Origin: JAJEFO01 sp965208685
GTDB taxonomy: Bacteria > Pseudomonadota > Alphaproteobacteria > Rhodobacterales > Rhodobacteraceae
Length of the DNA stretch: 64,000 nucleotides
Direction of reading: 5' to 3'
Assembly: GCA_965208685.1 (NCBI GenBank)
Contig: CBDBPL010000007.1
Location: 868,001-932,000 of the forward strand
Under the pieces are notes generated by a model. The model ran no database searches and had not been told where the DNA came from. It saw only the letters and a program-made list of their open reading frames with translations. The position numbers and the translations under genes were made by a program. This document shows, one piece after another, positions 8,657 to 17,942 of the stretch. Each line of letters begins with the position of its first letter. The stretch's first letter is position 1.

Positions 8657-9531
8657 GCATCGGCGAAACCGTGCGAGAAACATCCGCCCGTCGACGTGCG
8701 CCTGTGGCCAACCTGTGGCACGGGATCCTTCCTGCCGTAATCCTCATGGCCGGGTTCTTTGTCGTACCGATAGGTTACACCGTCGGCCTCAGTTTCACCG
8801 GCGCCGATCACGGCGGGCTGACTCTGTCCAACTACGTGACCTTCTTTACGAACGACCGGTTCACGGACGCACTCGTACGTAGCGTCCTGCTGGCATCTGC
8901 GGCGGTCGTGCTCGCGTCCGTCATTGCTTACCCGCTGGCGTGGTTCCTGACCTACGCGGCACACCCGCGACGTCGGCTCCTGTTGCTGTTCCTGCTGATC
9001 GCTCCGTTTTGGACAAGTTTCACGATTCGCGCATTTTCCTGGCAACTGGTGCTGTCTGACAGCGGTGTCATCGCGTTCGCACTGACCAAGGTACTTGGCC
9101 AACCCGTCGCACTCGGGTTTCTCTATACCATGTCAGCTTCGGTCTTCGGTTTGGCATTGTTCGGCATCATGCTGATAACACTGACGATTTTCAGCGTGAT
9201 GGTCACCATCGATCCTCGACTTCTCGAGGCGAATCGGGATCTTGGAGGCAGTGAATGGCGCGGCTTCCTTGAGATCGTCCTGCCCCTGAGCCTCCCCGGC
9301 TGGATCATCGGCGCCGTGCTGACATTTATCATTTGCGTCGGTGACTACGCCGTGCCGACCCTCCTCGGTGGTGGATTCAAACCGGTCCTTGCGCAATTGA
9401 TGCTTAGCACGCTGAAGGGGACCTACGATCTGCCGATGGCCGCGACATTTGCCGCAGTCCTGATGGGCGTGGTATTGGTTTCCGCCATGCCGCTTGCGCT
9501 GGTTCGCCGCCAGGTCCGCCTGCAGGTATGA
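8650..9531 (+). CDS. ABC transporter permease, PotB-like
   Basis: 293-residue inner-membrane permease with six hydrophobic segments. The start overlaps the end of the cyclase gene. The BPD_transp_1 cytoplasmic loop that contacts the ATPase is visible as EANRDLGGSEWRGFLEIVLPLSLPG, the EAA motif of PotB-type subunits. It is the first of two permeases for the polyamine-type importer and lies 1 nt before the second. Confidence 0.9.
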   Translation: MVGIGETVRETSARRRAPVANLWHGILPAVILMAGFFVVPIGYTVGLSFTGADHGGLTLSNYVTFFTNDRFTDALVRSVLLASAAVVLASVIAYPLAWFLTYAAHPRRRLLLLFLLIAPFWTSFTIRAFSWQLVLSDSGVIAFALTKVLGQPVALGFLYTMSASVFGLALFGIMLITLTIFSVMVTIDPRLLEANRDLGGSEWRGFLEIVLPLSLPGWIIGAVLTFIICVGDYAVPTLLGGGFKPVLAQLMLSTLKGTYDLPMAATFAAVLMGVVLVSAMPLALVRRQVRLQV

Positions 9532-9532
9532 C

Positions 9533-10333
9533 ATGGTGAGCACGGTCCGCAGGCATGCATACGGCCGCTGGTTCGCACTTCTGTTCGCTGCAGTCACGGC
9601 AACCATCTATCTGCCGATCGTCGTCATGGCCGTGTTCTCTTTCAACAGTGGCCGTTACCAGGTCATGCCGTTTCGGGAATTCACGCTGGTGTGGTTCGGG
9701 CGCGTGTTCCGCGATGCACAATATTTTTCCGGACTGATGAACAGCATCGCTGTCGCGTCGGCCGTAAGCGTCTCCGCGACAGTCATTGCGTTCCTGTGTG
9801 CGTACTCGCTCGTCAACGCACGGTTCCCGGGAAAGACGGTGGTCACGCTGTTCGTCCTGGCACCGCTCGCCGTGCCACTGATTCTCATCGGAATCGGTTT
9901 GCGCCTGTATTTCGTCTCCGTCGGCCTCGAACCCTCGCTGGGTCTGGTTTATGCAGGGCAGGTCCTCTACGTGTTGCCACTGGCCGTGCTTAACCTTCGC
10001 AACCGGATTGCACAGATTCCGAAGAGCCACGAGGAGGCGGCTTGGGCCCTCGGTGCTTCGCGGCTGCGCGCCATTCTCGAAATCGTCCTGCCATCCTGCC
10101 GCTTTGCCATTGTCGCGACACTGATCATCACTTTTACCTTTGCCTTTGACGAGTTTGTCATCGCCTATTTCCTGACCAATTTCTCCATCACGCTTCCCAT
10201 CAAGATCTGGACGACCCTGGTGACCGGATTCGATCCGGCAATCAATGCCATCGGCGTCATGGTGTTCGGCTTTTCCATGGCGCTTGGCATCGCTGCGCAG
10301 GTCCTCTTCATGCGGAAGGACCAGCGGAAATGA
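9533..10333 (+). CDS. ABC transporter permease, PotC-like
   Basis: 266-residue permease, six transmembrane segments, with the EAA loop HEEAAWALGASRLRAILEIVLP. The ATG at 9533 is one base after the stop of the first permease; the shorter start gives the family's normal cytoplasmic N-terminus before the first helix. It pairs with the PotB-like subunit. The end overlaps the aminotransferase gene by four bases (ATGA), which ties transport to catabolism. Confidence 0.9.
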   Translation: MVSTVRRHAYGRWFALLFAAVTATIYLPIVVMAVFSFNSGRYQVMPFREFTLVWFGRVFRDAQYFSGLMNSIAVASAVSVSATVIAFLCAYSLVNARFPGKTVVTLFVLAPLAVPLILIGIGLRLYFVSVGLEPSLGLVYAGQVLYVLPLAVLNLRNRIAQIPKSHEEAAWALGASRLRAILEIVLPSCRFAIVATLIITFTFAFDEFVIAYFLTNFSITLPIKIWTTLVTGFDPAINAIGVMVFGFSMALGIAAQVLFMRKDQRK

Positions 10334-11445
10334 ACCTACGTCTTCGCAGGTCCCCGACCCTCGCGCTGGCAGGGGAGATCGCATCGGCGCGCATCACCGG
10401 CGAGACAGTTTATTCGCTCAGCACGCCGACATTCCCGGATCGCACCGGCACGATTGCCGCCGACATCCGGTTCGGGACCACTCTGACGCCGGGCAACGGT
10501 CTCGCGGAGTTGCGGGACCTGGCACGAACGGGCCTGTTCAAGAAATGGAACCTTCCCGAGCACGAGTGCTTGATCGTTGGCGGCGCGAAATCATCGATCT
10601 TCTGCATCATTCGCACCATGCTGCCCGCCGGAGGAAAGGTGCTCGTTGTTTCGCCGCATTGGCCAAGTTACGAGGACCTAATCGGACTGGCGCATCTCCA
10701 GCCTGTTTTCCACGAAACCCGCGCCGACGACGGTTTCGAGATCGACGCATCGCGTTTGCGAGAGTCCTTGCGCAAGTCCGGGGCGGGTGCCGTCATATGC
10801 AGCAATCCCGGCAACCCGACCGGACGGGTGCTCGGGCAACGTGAAATCGACGCGCTTTGCCGGGAGACTGCGGATGCAGGGGCCATCCTCCTTCTCGACG
10901 AGAGTTTCTCGAACATTGTTTTCGACGTTCCGAAATGGCACGATTCGGTGTGCGCTCCGGAGGATCACGTCTTCGTCGTCAATTCCTTTTCGAAAAACTA
11001 CCATCTCCAGGGCTTGAGGCTGGGCGCATGCCTCGTGCATCGCGACAGAGCCGCTCCGGTGATCGCCGCCCACCAAACCCTTCTCAGCGCCGCACCGACG
11101 CCGAGCCAGAACATCGCCCTGCGGATCATCAAGGCACCGGAGGCAAATCCAGAAGGCTACTCCGAGCAGCGGCGGCTCATGCTCGGCTTTGCAGCGGCGC
11201 AGGGCTGGCCTCATGTGGCAACGGAGGGCGGGTTCTATCTGTTTCCGTACGTGGAGAGCTCGGTATTGTTTCGCCGGGAACTGGAGGCCCGCCGGGTCCT
11301 GTCCCTGCCCGGCGAGACCTTCGGCAAAGGATATCGCGATCACCTCAGGGTCTGCTTCGGAAAACCGGTTTCCGAAATTCGCGCGTTGCTGGGAATTCTC
11401 GCCGAAGTAGTGGGCGGGCTGCCGGAGATGGATCATGGGCGCTGA
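10330..11445 (+). CDS. class I/II PLP-dependent aminotransferase
   Basis: 371-residue fold-type I aminotransferase. The PLP lysine is in NSFSKNYHLQGLRLG, the aspartate that holds the pyridine nitrogen is in LLLDESFSN, the Asn in SNPGNPTG, and the phosphate-binding Arg is in the LQGLRLG stretch. The substrate cannot be read; the class covers aspartate, aromatic and diverse amino donors. It overlaps the permease upstream and the aldehyde dehydrogenase downstream, so amine removal followed by aldehyde oxidation is a natural reading of the operon. Confidence 0.85.
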   Translation: MNLRLRRSPTLALAGEIASARITGETVYSLSTPTFPDRTGTIAADIRFGTTLTPGNGLAELRDLARTGLFKKWNLPEHECLIVGGAKSSIFCIIRTMLPAGGKVLVVSPHWPSYEDLIGLAHLQPVFHETRADDGFEIDASRLRESLRKSGAGAVICSNPGNPTGRVLGQREIDALCRETADAGAILLLDESFSNIVFDVPKWHDSVCAPEDHVFVVNSFSKNYHLQGLRLGACLVHRDRAAPVIAAHQTLLSAAPTPSQNIALRIIKAPEANPEGYSEQRRLMLGFAAAQGWPHVATEGGFYLFPYVESSVLFRRELEARRVLSLPGETFGKGYRDHLRVCFGKPVSEIRALLGILAEVVGGLPEMDHGR

Positions 11446-12802
11446 CATGACACGCGTGGTGGTTTCGCCGAATGACGGGCGCGCGTTTGCGCACTGGCGC
11501 CCGGATGCGCCTGCCGATGCCGAACGGCAGCTGCAGCACCTCGCCCCCAAACGTCGGGCCTTGGTGGGCGATTGCCAGCTACGACGGCAGATCCTCGAAG
11601 GCTGCATCAAGGGCCTGCGGTCCGCACGATCGGAACTGGTAGCGCTCGTGGTAAGGGAAGTGGGAAAGAAGCCCGGGGAAGCCGATGCCGAGATCGACTA
11701 CGCGATTTCGTTCCTGGACCATTGCCGCGCCTTGCTGGACAACATTGCATTCGAGCAGACAATCGCGCCCGGCCGCCTTGTGACAGATGTGGGACTGGGC
11801 GGTGCTTTCCTGATCTGTCCGTTCAACGACCCCGTGGCGGGTCTGACGAGAAAGATTGCACCCGCGATCGCCGCCGGATGCCCGGTGATCGTCAAGCCTT
11901 CCTCCCTTGCGATGCTTTGTGCGCGTGCAATGTTCAGGGCGTTCCGGCAGGCAGGCGTCGGCAACGAGGTCCAGCTGCTCGCGACCGGCGACCCCGAGCT
12001 TGTCGGCCGGGTGCTCAGGCACGATGAAGTCGATATCGTCAGCTTTACCGGGTCCACCGCTGTCGGGCGTGAACTGGCAACTGCATGCGCCGCAGGCGGC
12101 AAGAAGGCGGTCACGGAACTAGGGGGAAACTGTCCGTTTGCCGTCTTCAGCGACGCCGATGTGGACCGAGCCGTCAGGGACCTTCTTGACCGCAAGCTCA
12201 AGGCTGCCGGTCAGGCGTGTTCTTCCGTCAATCGCGTCTTCGTCGAAGAAGGAATCTATCCTGCGTTCAGGGAGAGGCTGCTGGAATGCGTCGCGGCAGT
12301 GACGGCGGGTCCCTCGGACCTCGGCGGAGACCTCGGCCCGGTACGGACGCGAGAGGCAGCGGATGCACTTGTAGATGTCGCACTCCGTGTCAGGGAGGAC
12401 GGCGAGCGACTGTTGACGCCCGAGCCGCACAAGGTCGGGGACAACAGCCCTTTCGTGTTTCCACTGACCGTGGTCGAGAGCGACCGTGACAGCTTTTTCG
12501 ACCGGTACGAGACGTTTGGACCGCTGCTGTCGATCCGGCCCTTTTCCCGGCGGGAGGACCTGCTGGCGCGCCTGTCATGCGAGCGTCACGCGCTGGCCGC
12601 CTATTTCTACACGGGTGCGCCGGACGCACTTCAGCCACATCTCGGTGAAATACGTTTCGGCAGCATCGGGATAAACTCGACGGCAGTACAGGGCGCGGAA
12701 GTTCCGACCGGAGGTTTCCGGGATGCTGGAATTGGTCGCGAAGGCGGCATCTGGGGCATGCGCGAGTTCTTGACCACCGTGAATTGCAGGCTCGGCGCAT
12801 AG
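11435..12802 (+). CDS. NAD(P)-dependent aldehyde dehydrogenase
   Basis: 455-residue member of the aldehyde dehydrogenase superfamily that oxidises an aldehyde to the acid. The catalytic Cys is C262 in GQACSSVNRVF and the general base Glu is in TELGGNCPF; the NAD-binding segment FTGSTAVGRELA is present. It is somewhat shorter than the ~480-residue average. The ATG at 11435 has GGAG 7 nt upstream and overlaps the aminotransferase; an in-frame ATG at 11447 is an alternative. It probably oxidises the semialdehyde made by a neighbouring transaminase. Confidence 0.9.
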   Translation: MGADMTRVVVSPNDGRAFAHWRPDAPADAERQLQHLAPKRRALVGDCQLRRQILEGCIKGLRSARSELVALVVREVGKKPGEADAEIDYAISFLDHCRALLDNIAFEQTIAPGRLVTDVGLGGAFLICPFNDPVAGLTRKIAPAIAAGCPVIVKPSSLAMLCARAMFRAFRQAGVGNEVQLLATGDPELVGRVLRHDEVDIVSFTGSTAVGRELATACAAGGKKAVTELGGNCPFAVFSDADVDRAVRDLLDRKLKAAGQACSSVNRVFVEEGIYPAFRERLLECVAAVTAGPSDLGGDLGPVRTREAADALVDVALRVREDGERLLTPEPHKVGDNSPFVFPLTVVESDRDSFFDRYETFGPLLSIRPFSRREDLLARLSCERHALAAYFYTGAPDALQPHLGEIRFGSIGINSTAVQGAEVPTGGFRDAGIGREGGIWGMREFLTTVNCRLGA

Positions 12803-12832
12803 CTTCATGCGCCTGCACCGAAGGAGGGGAGG

Positions 12833-13207
12833 ATGAGAGAAATTGTTGACCACCCTGATGTGCCAGCGTCGACCTCGGCGGTCGCGCAAGGCGTGAAGGG
12901 CGGAGGGTTCGTCTTTGTCGGCGGGCAGATGCCGCGTGATCTGGCAACGGGCCGGATCGTCAAGGGAGCGGCAGCGCAGGCCCGCCTTTCCCTTGAACAT
13001 TGCGTCACGGTACTGGAAGCGGCAGGGAGCGGGGCGGAAAAGATCATGCTGGCCATAGTCTATGTGACCGACCTTTCCGCGAAGGATGCGGTCAACGACG
13101 CCTTTGCGGACGTCTTCGGCAACAGTGCCCCGGCGAGGAATCTTGTCGAGGTGAGCGCAATCGGCGAAGATGCAATCGTTGAAGTCGGCGTGATCGCGCT
13201 GGCATGA
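12833..13207 (+). CDS. RidA/YjgF-family enamine/imine deaminase
   Basis: 124 residues, typical RidA length, preceded by a strong GAAGGAGGGGAGG ribosome-binding site. RidA proteins hydrolyse reactive enamine/imine intermediates released by PLP enzymes. Recognisable features are GGQMPRD near residue 30 and the FADVFG-xx-PARNLVEV segment with the conserved Arg. Its place among three aminotransferase modules fits a clean-up or pathway-specific imine hydrolysis role. It converges with the GntR gene, whose stop is 5 nt away. Confidence 0.88.
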   Translation: MREIVDHPDVPASTSAVAQGVKGGGFVFVGGQMPRDLATGRIVKGAAAQARLSLEHCVTVLEAAGSGAEKIMLAIVYVTDLSAKDAVNDAFADVFGNSAPARNLVEVSAIGEDAIVEVGVIALA

Positions 13208-13212
13208 AGCCC

Positions 13213-13893
13213 TCAGCTCGAAACAGCATCCTCATGTTCGTCAAAGAACGCCAACGCCCGGTCCAGGTTCTCCAGGATGTGCTCTTGCGTCAGCCGTTTC
13301 GCGTCGGGAATGTTCCCGGCTTCAAGCTGGTGCAGGATTTCCTCGTGATAGTCGAGAGAACGGTGTGTCGGGAACGCCTCCTTCAGAAGCTTGTAGCGAA
13401 TCGGAAGCGAAATCTCGTTCACGTAGTACAGGACCTGAGCGATCGGACGGTTTCCCGTGTAGTCGATAATGCACTGATGATAGGTGCTGTTTTCGCGGAA
13501 ATAGCCCTCGATGTCATTCGCCTTGTAGTAACCTTCCATGATCGCGCATCGTCCCCGCAACGCCTTGCACAGGGGATCGATGTCGAGGTCTGCCAGGGCG
13601 GCGATCACCATCCCCTCGAGCGTGGCGCGGAGCTGGTAGATGTTGCGCACGTCGTCCCGCGTCTCTTTTCGGACCCGGAACCCGCGCCGCGGCAGATGCT
13701 CCACGAGCCCGTTGCGCAAGAGAAGGCGCAAGCTCTCCCGCACCGGTCCCCTGCTGCTGCCGTAGTCGGCCTCCAGTTCCTGTTCCCGCAACGCCTGGCC
13801 TGGCGCGAGCTCCCCGGTAATGATTCGCCAGCGCAGCTTGTTCAGGATGAAATAGGACAGCGTCTGCGGAAGGCTGTCGTTCTCATAATACAC
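13213..13893 (-). CDS. GntR-family transcriptional regulator, FCD (FadR-type) subfamily
   Basis: 226 residues: winged helix-turn-helix at about 10-75 (LREQELEADYGSSRGPVRESLRLL) and an all-helical FCD ligand-binding domain at 85-215 (LRATLEGMVI, with metal/ligand His residues in TYHQCIIDYTGN and DYHEEILHQLEAGN). FCD regulators usually repress catabolic operons and release DNA on binding a carboxylic acid or amino acid. It is the only minus-strand gene in the 6-22 kb locus, divergent from the ABC ATPase. TTGT-N2-ACAA palindromes before the genes at 6084 and 17943 are its likely targets. Confidence 0.9.
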   Translation of the reverse strand: MYYENDSLPQTLSYFILNKLRWRIITGELAPGQALREQELEADYGSSRGPVRESLRLLLRNGLVEHLPRRGFRVRKETRDDVRNIYQLRATLEGMVIAALADLDIDPLCKALRGRCAIMEGYYKANDIEGYFRENSTYHQCIIDYTGNRPIAQVLYYVNEISLPIRYKLLKEAFPTHRSLDYHEEILHQLEAGNIPDAKRLTQEHILENLDRALAFFDEHEDAVSS

Positions 13894-13967
13894 GATTGCC
13901 TAATCCAACTTGCCTCGTCGACACGGCCACAGAGTAACCTGAGGCACGCACCCGGGACAAGCACATC

Positions 13968-15095
13968 GTGAGCGCGGCTAAGGACGTAGAACTGGACCGT
14001 GTATCGAAATCATTCGGCACCATGCCGGCAGTCCGGCCCCTGTCACTGCATGTCCGTGCTGGCGAGTTCCTGACGCTGCTCGGCCCATCCGGTTGCGGAA
14101 AGACGACCATGTTGCGCCTGATCGCGGGTCTGGAGCAGGTGTCCGGCGGAACGATCAAGGTCGGTGGCGAAGACGTGACCGACCTTCCGCCGAACCGACG
14201 CGATACGAGCATCATGTTTCAGGACTACGCGCTTTTCCCGCACAAGACGCTGCTTGAAAACGTGGGTTACGGCCTGAAGATGCGCGGCATCGCCCGCACT
14301 GCCCGCGAGAGCCGCGCCCGGTCCTGGCTTGAAACGATCGGCCTTGCCGAATACGGGCAACGCCTCCCGCATCAGCTTTCCGGAGGACAGCGGCAGCGGG
14401 TTGCGCTCGCACGGTCATTGATTGTCGAACCAGGGGTTCTGCTCCTGGACGAACCTCTCGGTGCACTGGATGCAAACCTTCGTCACCAGATGCAGCGCGA
14501 ACTGCGCCGCATGCACCGGGGCGTGGGATTGACATTCATTTACGTGACACACGATCAGCAGGAAGCGCTCGCCATGAGCGACCGGGTAGCCGTCATGCGG
14601 GACGGCCGAATCGAGCAACTGGGTGACCCGGTCAACATCTATGATTGCCCCGAAACCGAGTTCGTCGCGCGGTTCATCGGTGCCTGCAATGTCATCGTGG
14701 CACGGGTGCGCAGGGTGACAGCTTCGGGGATCGAGTGTGACGCCGACGGCCTTGCATCCCTGGTCACACGGCCAGCGCAAGGCGGGGATTCCTATGGCGA
14801 AGGCGAGCGGATCGCCCTGGCGTTGCGGCCCGAGGCCATTTCGATCAGGTCAGGCGACCGCGGGTGCGTGCCTGAGCGGAACGGAACCGCGCTCGAGGTC
14901 AGGAATGTCGAATTTACCGGAGCAACACTGAAAGTACAGGGGGTGTCTCCCGGCGGAGACATGCTGGATGTCGAACTCGGACGCAGGACCCTGGATGACC
15001 GGCCGCCGCCAGACCCGGGTGACCAGATCATCGCGGAATGGCGCGAGCCGGACTTGACGGTGCTGCGGAAGTCTGCCCGAAACGGGGATTCATGA
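13968..15095 (+). CDS. ABC transporter ATP-binding protein, PotA-like
   Basis: 375 residues. Walker A GPSGCGKTT, signature LSGGQRQRVALARS, Walker B VLLLDEPLGALD, and a C-terminal TOBE domain from about residue 285, which is the PotA/carbohydrate-type layout. It starts with GTG; the ribosome-binding site is weak. It should energise the PotB/PotC-like permeases at 8650-10333 although it is separated from them by five kb. Whether it also serves the amino-acid-type permeases at 18891-20232 is doubtful, since those normally pair with shorter HisP/GlnQ-type ATPases. Confidence 0.92.
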   Translation: MSAAKDVELDRVSKSFGTMPAVRPLSLHVRAGEFLTLLGPSGCGKTTMLRLIAGLEQVSGGTIKVGGEDVTDLPPNRRDTSIMFQDYALFPHKTLLENVGYGLKMRGIARTARESRARSWLETIGLAEYGQRLPHQLSGGQRQRVALARSLIVEPGVLLLDEPLGALDANLRHQMQRELRRMHRGVGLTFIYVTHDQQEALAMSDRVAVMRDGRIEQLGDPVNIYDCPETEFVARFIGACNVIVARVRRVTASGIECDADGLASLVTRPAQGGDSYGEGERIALALRPEAISIRSGDRGCVPERNGTALEVRNVEFTGATLKVQGVSPGGDMLDVELGRRTLDDRPPPDPGDQIIAEWREPDLTVLRKSARNGDS

Positions 15096-15096
15096 C

Positions 15097-16404
15097 ATGA
15101 CGAGGACCAAGCAGGTCCTTGGCACTACGCGCGCTCACGAGTCAAGCGCAGCCAATACCTTTCGGTTCACGGCGGAACCACCCGTCTTCCTCCGGGGAGA
15201 CGGATCGTGGCTCTACGACGAACGGGACCGGAAATGGCTCGACCTTGTTTGCGGTTCCGCCACGAGCAACATCGGTCACAACCACCCTGCGCACATTGCG
15301 GCCTTGCAGGAAACACTTGCCACGGGTGTCCTGCACACCGGTACCAGGCTTCCTTCGCCCTTCCGGGCTCAGCTCTATGAAGAGCTGGTCTCGATTCTGC
15401 CCGAGGAGCTGTCCTGCATCCAGCTGGCGAATTCTGGTGCCGAAGCCGTCGAGGCTGCGATCAAGGCCGCACAATACGCAACCGGACGCACGCGTCTGAT
15501 TGCTTTCGAGGGCGGGTATCACGGGCGAACCATCGGCGCACTGTCGCTCACTGACGGTGGCAGCATTCGTGAACCCTTCTCCTTGCTGCACGAACTCGTC
15601 GACTTCCTGCCTTATCCCAGTTCACGCGGGGCCGAAGGCGACGAGGTCGACGCCTGCCTCTCCCGGTTGTCGGACCGCCTGGAAGAGCTGCGGAGAAATG
15701 ACGACCTTCCCGCGGCCCTGGTGGTGGAAGCCATCCAGGGCGTCAGCGGTGTCCTGTCTCCGCCCGGGGAGTTTCTGTCCGGCATAAGGGACCTGACGCG
15801 CCGGCACGGGATCCAGATGGTATGTGATGAAATCTGGTGCGGGTTCGGACGCGCCGGGGCTTGGTTCTCCTTCGAAAGCGCCGGCGTTGTCCCCGACATG
15901 GTCACCATGGGCAAGGCCATGTCAGGGGGATTGCCCTTGTCGGCCGTGGCTGCCCGTCCCGAGATTCTCAAGGCCTGGCCGCACGGCATGCACACCAGCA
16001 CGTTTCAAGGCAATCCCCTCGCCTGCAACATGGCGGTCGCGACCATACGGACGATCCGCGGGGACGACCTGTTGGCACATGTCGAGCACACGGTTGAACC
16101 CGTTCTCGAACGCTTCCTGCGCCCGCTTGACGCGCTTGAACGCACCCGCGGCGTTCGCGTCGTGGGCGCACAGGCGGCGGTCGACATCATGGACGGGAAT
16201 GGCTGCCCCGACCGCGCAACCGCCATTCGCGTACAGGGCGCCGCGCATTCCCGGCGCATCCTGATCTACCTGGGCGGCCGAAGCGGAAACTCCCTGATGT
16301 TCGTGCCACCGATCAACATCGATGGAGCACATCTGTCAGAGGGGCTGGGGGAAACCGTAAGGCTGATCAAGCACGAACTCGGAACTGGAAGGCAACATGT
16401 GTGA
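15097..16404 (+). CDS. class III PLP-dependent aminotransferase (omega-amino acid/GABA type)
   Basis: 435 residues, one base after the ATPase stop. Class III landmarks: SATSNIGHNHP, the phosphate-binding NSGAEAVEAAIKAAQ, the aromatic FEGGYHGRTIGALS, the Asp in VCDEIWCGFGRAG and the PLP lysine in TMGKAMSGGLPLS. Such enzymes move the terminal amino group of GABA, putrescine or other omega-amines, or act on amino alcohols. With the polyamine-type transporter this suggests terminal amine catabolism. It overlaps the amidase gene by 8 nt. Confidence 0.9.
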   Translation: MTRTKQVLGTTRAHESSAANTFRFTAEPPVFLRGDGSWLYDERDRKWLDLVCGSATSNIGHNHPAHIAALQETLATGVLHTGTRLPSPFRAQLYEELVSILPEELSCIQLANSGAEAVEAAIKAAQYATGRTRLIAFEGGYHGRTIGALSLTDGGSIREPFSLLHELVDFLPYPSSRGAEGDEVDACLSRLSDRLEELRRNDDLPAALVVEAIQGVSGVLSPPGEFLSGIRDLTRRHGIQMVCDEIWCGFGRAGAWFSFESAGVVPDMVTMGKAMSGGLPLSAVAARPEILKAWPHGMHTSTFQGNPLACNMAVATIRTIRGDDLLAHVEHTVEPVLERFLRPLDALERTRGVRVVGAQAAVDIMDGNGCPDRATAIRVQGAAHSRRILIYLGGRSGNSLMFVPPINIDGAHLSEGLGETVRLIKHELGTGRQHV

Positions 16405-17842
16405 ACCCTGTGATCTCTCTGCCGTCGACGCCCGTGCGGCAATCGGTGCAAAGCGGCTTTCTCCTGTCGAACTGCTCGAAAGCTGCATCGCAAGGATCGA
16501 AAGACTCGATCCGGTGCTTAACGCGATTGTCATTCCGTGCTTCGAAAGGGCGCGGGTCGAGGCCGTTGCGGCGGAATCCGCCGTCATGAACGGCGAGCCG
16601 CTCGGAAAGCTGCATGGCCTGCCGCTCGGCGTGAAGGATCTCAACGACCTCGCCGGAGTGAAGACCACGCAGGGATCGCCGCTATTCGAGGACTTCATCC
16701 CCGAACATGACGACAACATCGTTGCCGCCATGCGAAATGAAGGTGCCGTGGCCATCGGCAAGACCAACGTCCCCGAGCACGGATTCGGTGCAACCACCGA
16801 CAATCCGCTGTTCGGCGCGACCGGCAATCCCTACGATCCTGCACTCTCCGCCGGTGCGTCCACCGGCGGCGGTGCGGCGGCGCTTTCTGCACGAATGCTG
16901 CCTTTGGCGATGGGATCGGATTTTGCTGGAAGCCTGCGCACACCCGCAGCATTTTGCGGCATTTTCGGAATGAGGCCTTCGGCGGGGGCCGTGACCAGCA
17001 CCCGTCGCGGTTTCGGCTGGTCGCCATTCGACGTCGAGGGTCCCCTCGCCCGATCGGCGGCCGACGCGAGGCTCCTGATGTCGGCAATGATGACCGAAGA
17101 CAGTCGCGACCCACTGGCCTGGCCCTCCGGCACCGACTTCCACGGGCCTGTTCGCGGAACGGATCTCTCTCGCCTCAGGGTTGCCGTTTCCGAGGACCTT
17201 GGCTTTGCACCGGTGAGCCGGGAAATGCGCACGGCATTCAGAGACAAGCTCGGGCAATTCAGTCATGTATTCGCCGATGTCGAAGACGCACATCCCGACA
17301 TGCGCGACGCGGACCGGGCCTTCTACGTTCTGCGGGGAATCGGCTTTGTCCATGACTTCGGGAGGATTTACGACGAAACCCCCGATGCGCTTGGGCCAAC
17401 GATCGTCGATGAACTCCAGCGGGCCGAGAAGATCTCCGTTGCCGACATCGGCTGGGCAATGGACGCCCAGACGCGGATCTACCTCGCCGCCGATGCATTC
17501 TTCGAAAGCCACGACCTGCTCATCACGCCGGCAACCTCCGTGCAGCCCTTCCCGCACGAGGAAGTGTACCCGAAACAGATCGACGGAGAGGACATGGGCG
17601 GCTACCTTCGATGGGAGGCCATCTCCTATGGCGTCACGCTCTTCGCCGGACCCGCTGCCGTCATTCCCTGCGGCACCGGACCTGGCGGCATGCCCATGGC
17701 GGTGCAAGTCATATCCCGGGTGCGTTCCGATGCCTGGCTCCTGGATGTCGCCCATGCGCTGGAGACAGTCTTCGCTTCCATTCCGGCGCTGGAAACATCG
17801 AAGCCGGACCCGGAAGTCTGGAAAAAAAATGGTGACAGATAA
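16397..17842 (+). CDS. amidase-signature-family amidohydrolase
   Basis: 481 residues with the Ser-cisSer-Lys amidase triad: Lys in GVKDLNDLAG, cis-Ser in GASTGGGAAALS and nucleophilic Ser in GSDFAGSLRTPAAF. The usual GGSSGG is GASTGG here, but the cis-Ser position (first Ser) is kept. It hydrolyses an amide to acid plus ammonia or amine. It overlaps the class III aminotransferase start-to-stop, so the two act in one transcript. The substrate is unknown; its presence with a formamidase-fold enzyme hints at an amide-bearing substrate. Confidence 0.88.
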   Translation: MCEPCDLSAVDARAAIGAKRLSPVELLESCIARIERLDPVLNAIVIPCFERARVEAVAAESAVMNGEPLGKLHGLPLGVKDLNDLAGVKTTQGSPLFEDFIPEHDDNIVAAMRNEGAVAIGKTNVPEHGFGATTDNPLFGATGNPYDPALSAGASTGGGAAALSARMLPLAMGSDFAGSLRTPAAFCGIFGMRPSAGAVTSTRRGFGWSPFDVEGPLARSAADARLLMSAMMTEDSRDPLAWPSGTDFHGPVRGTDLSRLRVAVSEDLGFAPVSREMRTAFRDKLGQFSHVFADVEDAHPDMRDADRAFYVLRGIGFVHDFGRIYDETPDALGPTIVDELQRAEKISVADIGWAMDAQTRIYLAADAFFESHDLLITPATSVQPFPHEEVYPKQIDGEDMGGYLRWEAISYGVTLFAGPAAVIPCGTGPGGMPMAVQVISRVRSDAWLLDVAHALETVFASIPALETSKPDPEVWKKNGDR

Positions 17843-17853
17843 GCGGGCTCTGG

Positions 17854-17869
17854 ATATTGTTAACAATAT
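17854..17869. promoter_or_regulatory. perfect 16-bp palindrome, operator candidate before the amino-acid ABC genes
   Basis: ATATTGTTAACAATAT is a perfect palindrome with the core TTGTTAACAA (TTGT-N2-ACAA). It overlaps a plausible promoter: GTGACA at 17832-17837, a 17-nt spacer, and TATTGT at 17855-17860. A repressor bound here would cover the -10 box. It lies 73 nt before the ATG at 17943. The same TTGT-N2-ACAA core occurs at 6006-6015, so the GntR/FCD protein encoded at 13213-13893 is the obvious candidate regulator. Confidence 0.6.
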
Positions 17870-17942
17870 ACTGGAGCCAATTGGCGCTGTTCGCCCTTGT
17901 CCGCAGGACCGGGGCGCAATCACGAAAAGAAGGAGAAAAGTC

